Below are positions 58,735 to 64,000 of a stretch of 64,000 nucleotides of DNA, in pieces. The notes beneath the pieces were generated by a model that was not told the origin of the DNA, did not search any database, and saw only the letters and a program-made list of their open reading frames with translations. The position numbers were made by a program, and so were the translations under genes. The DNA comes from Metabacillus niabensis (GTDB lineage: Bacteria; Bacillota; Bacilli; Bacillales; Bacillaceae): positions 124,001 to 188,000 of the forward strand of contig NZ_JAIVLH010000013.1 in NCBI RefSeq assembly GCF_020524345.1, written 5' to 3'. The stretch's first letter is position 1. The number at the start of each line of letters is the position of its first letter.

Positions 58735-61373
58735 GTGCGAAACGTTTCTCTACAAGTGCCTAGCACGAAATGAGAGGATTAAAACAATTTAATCTAACTG
58801 ATTGACTGAAACTTGGAATGAAAGCCGTCATGTCGGCTGAAACGAGTTACTTGATACTCCACTAGGCGTTATATAATTAGTAGTTATGTAGGGTCTAAAG
58901 CGTGGTAAAGTCGGCTGAGACTACACCGTAAGGAATAAAGGTTAATACCCTACCCACGAAATGCAACCAGAGGTGGTTGAGTGTAAGATAGGTCGGAGTG
59001 CTATAAAATATCTATGGTGAGAATGTTCATTCAGAACTGACGAACTTGCGAATGTAAGGGTCTAGAACGCTGCTTAACAGAAATGTTATGTCTGTACTTA
59101 ACAGAGTTAATTACCGAAAAGTATGAATCCATGTTAAGAAATTCGGGATATCTAACAATGAGGATATAAATTAACAGGCTCATAGTAAGCACCTACGGAT
59201 ATATGTACAGCTAAGTCAATCGGAACGTTGTAAGCAAAGGACAGTTACTCAAACGACTACTAATCGGACTGGTTTCTATAAGGTGATTATAACACCGAAG
59301 TGAATTTACCTTTGTGAAAGTAGGGGCACATTACCTATGAAACTATGATAATAAGTAGTGGAGGGATAGCCCCAAGTCTTAACTTTCGATTAATAAACTA
59401 TTTAAATGAAACTCATAGGGTCAGGTAAGATGATGGGACTTTCTTATGAAAGGAGAACAACAAACCATCGATGAGTACGTCGTTACGACACAATGAATAT
59501 TATGATATGCAAGACACGTTTGATTGGTTATATGATAGAAGCAAGAAAAAAGCCACCAATGGTCTTAGATTATACGAAATCATAACATCCAAGGAAAACA
59601 TACTACTTGCATACAGAAATATAAAGGCAAACACGGGAAGTAAAACTATGGGTACTGACGGATTGACCATAGACGACTACAAGATTATTGATGAAGAAAC
59701 ATTTATTGATGAAATTAGAGCAATTCTAAAAGACTACAAACCTAACTCTGTTAGAAGGGTTCAGATACCAAAGCCTAACGGGAAGTTAAGACCGTTAGGT
59801 ATCCCAACTATAAGAGATAGAATTATTCAACAAATGTTCAAACAAGTCTTGGAACCAATATGTGAGGCTAGATTTCACAATCACTCATATGGGTTTAGAC
59901 CAAATAGGTCTACGCACCACGCTATGGCAAGAAGTCAACACCTAATCAATAACAATGGATTGCATTTTGTAGTAGATGTAGATATTAAGGGTTTCTTTGA
60001 CAACGTAAATCATACAAAATTGTTAAAACAAATGTATGACATAGGAATCAAAGATAAAAGAGTTCTAAAGATAGTGAGCAAAATGTTAAAAGCACCCATC
60101 AAGGGAGAAGGAATACCAATCAAAGGTACACCACAAGGCGGTATTCTATCCCCACTTCTTTCCAATATCGTCTTGAATGAACTGGATTGGTGGATTAGTA
60201 ACCAATGGGAAAGCTTTGTAACAAACCATAAATATAGTAGAAATGACAAGAAATATAGAGCTTTAAAAAGTACCAAACTTAAAGAAATGTATATAGTAAG
60301 GTACGCTGATGACTTTAAAATCTTCACAAGACACAGCAAAACAGCAAATAGTATATTTCACTCAGTCAAAAACTATCTTAAAGACAATCTTAAACTCGAT
60401 ATATCAATTGAAAAATCCCAAATTACTAACCTAAGAAGACGAACCTCAGACTTCCTTGGTTTTAAAATCAAGGCAACGAAGAAAAAGTCAAAATATGTAG
60501 CACACACTTTCGTACAGGATAAAAAGGTAGAAAGTATCAAAACCAAGCTTAGAACACTAATCAAGACGATACATAAAAACCCTATTCGCCAAAACGTAAG
60601 TGCGTACAACATATATGTAATGGGAATCAAAAACTACTACAAATATGCAACCCACATAAACATTGATTTCATAAAAATAGCCCATCAGATTTCCAGAACC
60701 TTATACAATCGATTAAGAACAGTAGGTAAATATGGAATACCTCTAAAACCAGATGAAACATACTTAAGATTCAACAAGAATAATTATAAAACATTTAAAG
60801 TGTGTGACCTATATCTTCATCCAGTAATGGATATTCAAACTAAGAATGTTATGAATTTTAAACAAGATATATGCAATTATACTAAAAATGGTAGACTCAA
60901 AATACACACTGAGCTTAAAGTTGACGTAACGATAGAACTTCACAAAATTGCTAGAACAATATATGAACACAATTCAGTTGAACTAGCAGATAACAAACTA
61001 TCTAAATACTCAGCCCAAAAAGGGAATTGTTCAGTAACTGGCAAATTCTTATATGCCAATGAAGTTCACTTCCATCACATAAAACCTGTAAGCTTAGGTG
61101 GTACTGATGAATATCGAAATTTAGTAGGCATAGACAGAGACATCCATAAACTTATACACGCAACAACTACTGAAACGATTGTAAAATATATGAACCGTCT
61201 CCGATTGAATGGAAAACAATTGGAGAAAGTAAACAAGTTTCGTAAAGAATGTAATTTATTTAGTTTATCTTAAAAGAATTTTAAGATGGAACGCGGTATG
61301 CGATGAAAGTCGCACGTACCGTGCGGAGCAGGGGAAAAGACGGAGATAACATCAAAATCTTACCTATTGCTAT
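58735..61373 (+). mobile_element. Group II intron with encoded maturase
   Basis: A 2639-bp intron. The 5' end is GTGCGAAACG (consensus GUGYG) and the 3' end is ...TTGCTAT (consensus AY). Removing it joins ...TATATGG to AAGACGCG and restores the nuclease frame (YM-E-DAIRSAGG), which fixes both borders. Near the 3' end a domain V-like hairpin (61292-61325) has the stem GCGAT-GAAA-GTCGC capped by a GAAA loop, followed by domain VI. About 730 nt of structured, ORF-free RNA precede the maturase gene. It lies on the same strand as the host gene, as expected for splicing. Confidence 0.92.
59471..61273 (+). CDS. ltrA: Group II intron reverse transcriptase/maturase (HNH type)
   Basis: A 600-residue intron-encoded protein. 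The reverse-transcriptase domain spans about residues 60-330, with RRVQIPKPNGKLRPLGIPTI, VDVDIKGFFDNVNHTKLL, GTPQGGILSPLLSNIVLNEL and the catalytic YADD near residue 278. The maturase X domain follows (about 370-460). An HNH endonuclease closes the protein (CSVTGKFLYANEVHFHHIKP, GGTDEYRNLVGIDRDIHKLI). All three activities needed for splicing and retrohoming look intact. The start is ATG at 59471, with AAAGGAGA some 15 nt upstream. It is encoded within the intron from domain IV. Confidence 0.93.
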   Translation: MSTSLRHNEYYDMQDTFDWLYDRSKKKATNGLRLYEIITSKENILLAYRNIKANTGSKTMGTDGLTIDDYKIIDEETFIDEIRAILKDYKPNSVRRVQIPKPNGKLRPLGIPTIRDRIIQQMFKQVLEPICEARFHNHSYGFRPNRSTHHAMARSQHLINNNGLHFVVDVDIKGFFDNVNHTKLLKQMYDIGIKDKRVLKIVSKMLKAPIKGEGIPIKGTPQGGILSPLLSNIVLNELDWWISNQWESFVTNHKYSRNDKKYRALKSTKLKEMYIVRYADDFKIFTRHSKTANSIFHSVKNYLKDNLKLDISIEKSQITNLRRRTSDFLGFKIKATKKKSKYVAHTFVQDKKVESIKTKLRTLIKTIHKNPIRQNVSAYNIYVMGIKNYYKYATHINIDFIKIAHQISRTLYNRLRTVGKYGIPLKPDETYLRFNKNNYKTFKVCDLYLHPVMDIQTKNVMNFKQDICNYTKNGRLKIHTELKVDVTIELHKIARTIYEHNSVELADNKLSKYSAQKGNCSVTGKFLYANEVHFHHIKPVSLGGTDEYRNLVGIDRDIHKLIHATTTETIVKYMNRLRLNGKQLEKVNKFRKECNLFSLS

Positions 61374-61528
61374 AAGACGCGATTCGTAGTGCAGGTGGAG
61401 CTACGAATTTTGAAGCATTCATCACATATCCGAATACAGAAACGCAGATTCCTTCAAGTTATCAGTATACCTACACTCTAATGGGTAACGAGATCGTTGA
61501 TATATTTGACAATGGTTCACCCTTCTGA
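61374..61528 (+). pseudogene. DNA/RNA non-specific endonuclease remnant, 3' exon
   Basis: Continues the frame of 58548-58734 after intron removal: DAIRSAGGATNFEAFITYPN, TETQIPSSYQYTYTLMGNEI and VDIFDNGSPF, then TGA at 61526-61528. The segment matches the C-terminal part of the nuclease fold (ITYPNTxTQIPSSYxYTY). It supports the intron borders. Confidence 0.85.
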
Positions 61529-61646
61529 AGATGATATTCGTAAGGATTGGGAGAAAGCCTCTCCTGCCTTTGAAATTGGGCGAGGCATAGAGAACAAAGA
61601 GGAAATTTTTCAATCAGGTATTCCTGACGAGGTAGTTCCTTTTTAG
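61512..61646 (+). CDS. Short frame of 44 residues, uncertain
   Basis: An ATG at 61512 overlapping the end of the nuclease remnant opens a 44-codon frame beginning MVHPSEDDIRKDWEKASPAF and ending SGIPDEVVPF. There is no ribosome site. The composition looks like real coding sequence, perhaps the tail of a larger protein. I recognise no family. Confidence 0.3.
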   Translation: MVHPSEDDIRKDWEKASPAFEIGRGIENKEEIFQSGIPDEVVPF

Positions 61647-61676
61647 AGGTAGATTAGTATTTTAGGAGGACAAACA

Positions 61677-63815
61677 TTGGATAAAATCATACCAAATAAT
61701 TCAATCCTCAAAAGTGAATATTGGGACTTGATCACTTCCACTCTATCCACTTACGAGGTTAAAGATATTTCCAACGATGGAAAAGTAACAAGAAGAATTG
61801 TGAATGATGATTACTTTTTAGTCAATGATGTTTGGAATATACATGAGATTGGTAAAAGCCCTAATTTTGAAGAGCAATATAACAAGAGAAAAGGAATAGT
61901 AAATAACATTTACTTCAACTGTGCAAATCCAAACGTCAACATGGAGATTAAGTTTGTTTACTACAATCAAATTTTTTCAGACCGTTGGGGAATAAGGACT
62001 ATATTTAAAAGTATATCAGGCTCGCTAAAAAAACTGGCTGAATATTTAAACGAGAGGCACCCAAATCTCACTTCCCTTCTTGATTTAGACATCAATAAAG
62101 AGCAAAAGCTTTGAACCTTTTGGTTGAATGGTAAAGGTGAAAAGACGAGTTACATCAAGAAGATGAGAGGGGAAGAGATCGTAGCCCGTACGGAAATAGA
62201 TGGCTTTTTAGCAAGGATTTATAATACACTTTTTCAATTAACTGATACCCGTGATGAATGGGAGAGGGATCGATGGGATGTACGGGTACTGAATAAAAAA
62301 TACGGGATAGATTTCAATGAATCAACTAGTTGTCATTGCATTGATTTTTCAAATATAGAGAATAAAAATTTTAGTAAGATATTTAAAGAATATATAAAAG
62401 GTCGTCTAATCAGCGGCAAAAACTTCACCTGGAGTACAGCTCGAAGTTATGGAACATACACTATTCCTTTTTTAAACTCAATTGCAAAACAAAATCCTAA
62501 ATGGAACGATTTTAAAAAACTTGAAAGAAAGCATATAGAAACGTACATAGAAGAGTTAAAGGAGCATACTAAAACCAAATTAAATAAGAAAAATTCCAAC
62601 CCTAAAAAATATGTTCGTCAAGCATAAAAGTGTGTTCGTGCTTTTATAAGAGATCTTCAAATTTTAGAGAAGTTCGAAGATTTTGCACCTGAAGAAATGG
62701 TGTTTTGTTTAATATATCCTGAAGACTTTCCTAATCTCCCTAAAAAATCATTGGATGATATTGATTACATACCTGACTATGTATTGGAACAACTGTTTAA
62801 TAATCTAAATGACCTTCATCCAGATGTACAGCCAATTGTCTGGATCTCTTTCAAAACAGGGCTTCGCTTAAGCGATACATTGGAATTGACTCAGGATTGT
62901 TTAGGTAAAATAAACGGAAAATCAAATCTTACAACAGATATTGAAAAGACGTATGTAATAGGTCACAAAATACCCATTGATGATCATCTAGCAGATATAA
63001 TTGCCGTTTTAATTGACCGTTCTAAGCAAAACAGCAATGATGATAACAATCCTGAAAGATACCTTTTTGTTCGCTACCGAGGTCCCCGTAAGGGAAGACC
63101 CTTTAGCCAGAATTTTGTTCGAGAAGAACTAAACAAATTAGCTTTAAAAAAGAATATTACTGATGAATCAGGCAATTTGTTTCGCTTCAGACCTCACCAG
63201 TTTCGACATACTTTTGGAGTAAAAATGTTAAATGGTGGAGCTGATATTTTAACGGTGCAGGAGTTATTAGCCCATGCATCACCCGAAATGACTTTGCAAT
63301 ATGCTCGGCTATTAGATGATACCAAACGTAAAGAGTTCGAGAAGGTTGTGAAACAAGGTGTGTTTACCTTTGATATAAATGGGGAAATTAACCAGATCTC
63401 AGAAAGGGAAGATGTCCCTAAAGACATTCTTGATATGTTGTGGAAAGACGAGAAGTTAAATGCCTTAGATAACCCTTATGGGACCTGTCGTGCAAGAATC
63501 AATGGGAATTGCCCATTAGCAGCAGAACCCCCTTGTCTTACTGCAAACGATGGAAAACCTTGTTTTGATTTAGCAGTAGGTATGTCAAGTTTTGACGTTA
63601 AGAAGTACGAGCTTCTCATAGAAACAACTACAAAGTGGATTGAAGCGTCGAAAGAATATGGTCGTGAAGATATGGTTAAAGCAAACGAAAAGAACTTGGA
63701 AAGGTACCAAAATATTTACGAAACAATCAAAGATGGAAATGTTATTTTTGGTCGATTTGACCGCATGAAGAGACAATTAGAACGGACAAAAAAGATAGGT
63801 GTTGCACATGAATAA
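61677..63815 (+). pseudogene. Tn554 TnpB-like tyrosine recombinase with two in-frame stops
   Basis: One continuous frame of 712 codons begins at a TTG with a perfect GGAGG upstream but contains TGA at 62112-62114 and TAA at 62625-62627; there are no frameshifts. Reading through, the N-terminal part has TLFQLTDTRDEWERDRWDVR and TARSYGTYTIPFLNSI (core-binding domain), and the intact C-terminal part has the tyrosine-recombinase set: KTGLRLSDTLEL (Arg), HQFRHTFGVKML (HxxR), LLAHASPEMTLQYARL (His and Tyr). A cysteine-rich region follows (CRARINGNCPLAAEPPC). The order with a TnpC-like gene next to it matches Tn554-type transposons. Probably inactivated by point mutations. Confidence 0.8.
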
Positions 63816-64000
63816 TTTTGATCGTGAAGAGCAATTAAAGAAGTTACATGAGGACCGAAAGAAGGCAACCAAGAAAAAGGTTGACGATGCTATTAAACGC
63901 CTTTCAAAGAATTCTAAGGCAATAAACTTTAATAGTGTAGCAGAAGAAGCTGGAGTGAGTAAAGCTACGCTGTATAATCATTCAAAGATTAAAGAACGTA
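63808..64000 (+). CDS. TnpC-like protein (DUF6262), partial at window edge
   Basis: A frame starts with an ATG at 63808 overlapping the recombinase stop (63813-63815) and runs off the window. It reads NNFDREEQLKKLHEDRKKAT, then DAIKRLSKNSKAINFNSVAE and EAGVSKATLYNHSKIKER, a basic helical protein with a helix-turn-helix, as in TnpC of Tn554, which sets the orientation and efficiency of transposition. The overlap points to coupled translation with the recombinase gene. Confidence 0.8.
   Translation, partial: MNNFDREEQLKKLHEDRKKATKKKVDDAIKRLSKNSKAINFNSVAEEAGVSKATLYNHSKIKER

Noticed and set aside
60010-60630. Minus-strand frames within the maturase gene
   Set aside because: Hydrophobic antisense shadows of the reverse-transcriptase coding sequence.
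62112-62114. TGA in the recombinase frame as a recoded (selenocysteine or tryptophan) codon
   Set aside because: A second stop of a different type (TAA at 62625) in the same gene and no SECIS-like structure noted make decay more likely than recoding.
1-64000. CRISPR arrays, tRNA or rRNA genes, riboswitches
   Set aside because: No regularly spaced repeats, no cloverleaf with CCA end and no rRNA-like stretches were noticed; riboswitch consensus cores were not recognised, though this was by eye only.

Overview
The window is chromosomal DNA from a low-G+C, endospore-forming Gram-positive bacterium, most likely a Bacillaceae species. The evidence is the A/T-rich codon use, strong AGGAGG-type ribosome binding sites, a gerA-type germination operon, CcpA (cre)-like boxes, and gene orders that match Bacillus subtilis (frlBONMD-frlR; ansR/ansA-ansB-mleN). 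No rRNA, tRNA or CRISPR array was seen.

Layout. (1) 1-5670: a sugar-acid or hydroxy-acid catabolic locus. It has the tail of a FAH-family gene, a FadR-type GntR repressor with three near-identical palindromic operators, a two-subunit UxaA-family dehydratase and a TRAP transporter (dctPQM). (2) 5.7-12.4 kb: accessory DNA with two decayed SDR genes, a truncated duplicate of a polysaccharide deacetylase, an alpha/beta hydrolase, a ThuA-like protein, an erythromycin-esterase-like lipoprotein and small ORFs. (3) 12.4-15.1 kb: a macro-domain/VWA gene pair and a CPBP protease. (4) 15.4-21.3 kb: a complete fructosamine (frl) operon with its HutC-type regulator and operators. (5) 21.4-23.3 kb: two secreted phosphoesterases. 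(6) 23.9-27.9 kb: an aquaporin and a glutathione-independent formaldehyde dehydrogenase, preceded by a sigma-54 promoter, a 29-bp palindromic enhancer and a divergent AcoR-type activator. (7) 28-32.4 kb: a nitroreductase and an ABC exporter pair. (8) 32.5-35 kb and 42.2-42.95 kb: two copies of a type I toxin-antitoxin module, each followed by a 3' fragment of the aldehyde dehydrogenase gene whose intact copy is at 54.6-56.1 kb. Copy 1 is fused to an hcp remnant. (9) 35-42.1 kb: ansR, two tandem asparaginases, aspartase, an NhaC/MleN antiporter and a FAH hydrolase. (10) 43.1-46.9 kb: a gerA-gerC-gerB germinant receptor with a sigma-G-like promoter. (11) 47.1-53.1 kb: an Rrf2/azoreductase/AhpD-like redox locus, then a TetR regulon (VanY lipoprotein, two tandem Ohr proteins, TetR, MFS pump) marked by three identical operators. 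(12) 53.3-56.2 kb: DUF3231 protein and aldehyde dehydrogenase. (13) 56.2-64 kb: a decayed mobile region with a DnaD-type replication protein, a group II intron (58735-61373) inserted in a nuclease remnant, and a Tn554-like recombinase gene carrying two in-frame stops.

The most unusual observations are these. The duplicated type I toxin modules have a LexA-like box over their extended -10 promoters, and one copy has lost its stop codon. The aldehyde dehydrogenase 3' end is present three times, twice next to these modules. The tetR gene appears to be leaderless and its operator occurs three times. The sigma-54 control of fdhA is complete. The macro/VWA pair has an altered macro-domain motif. 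All identifications come from reading the sequence and recalling families; no database search was run.
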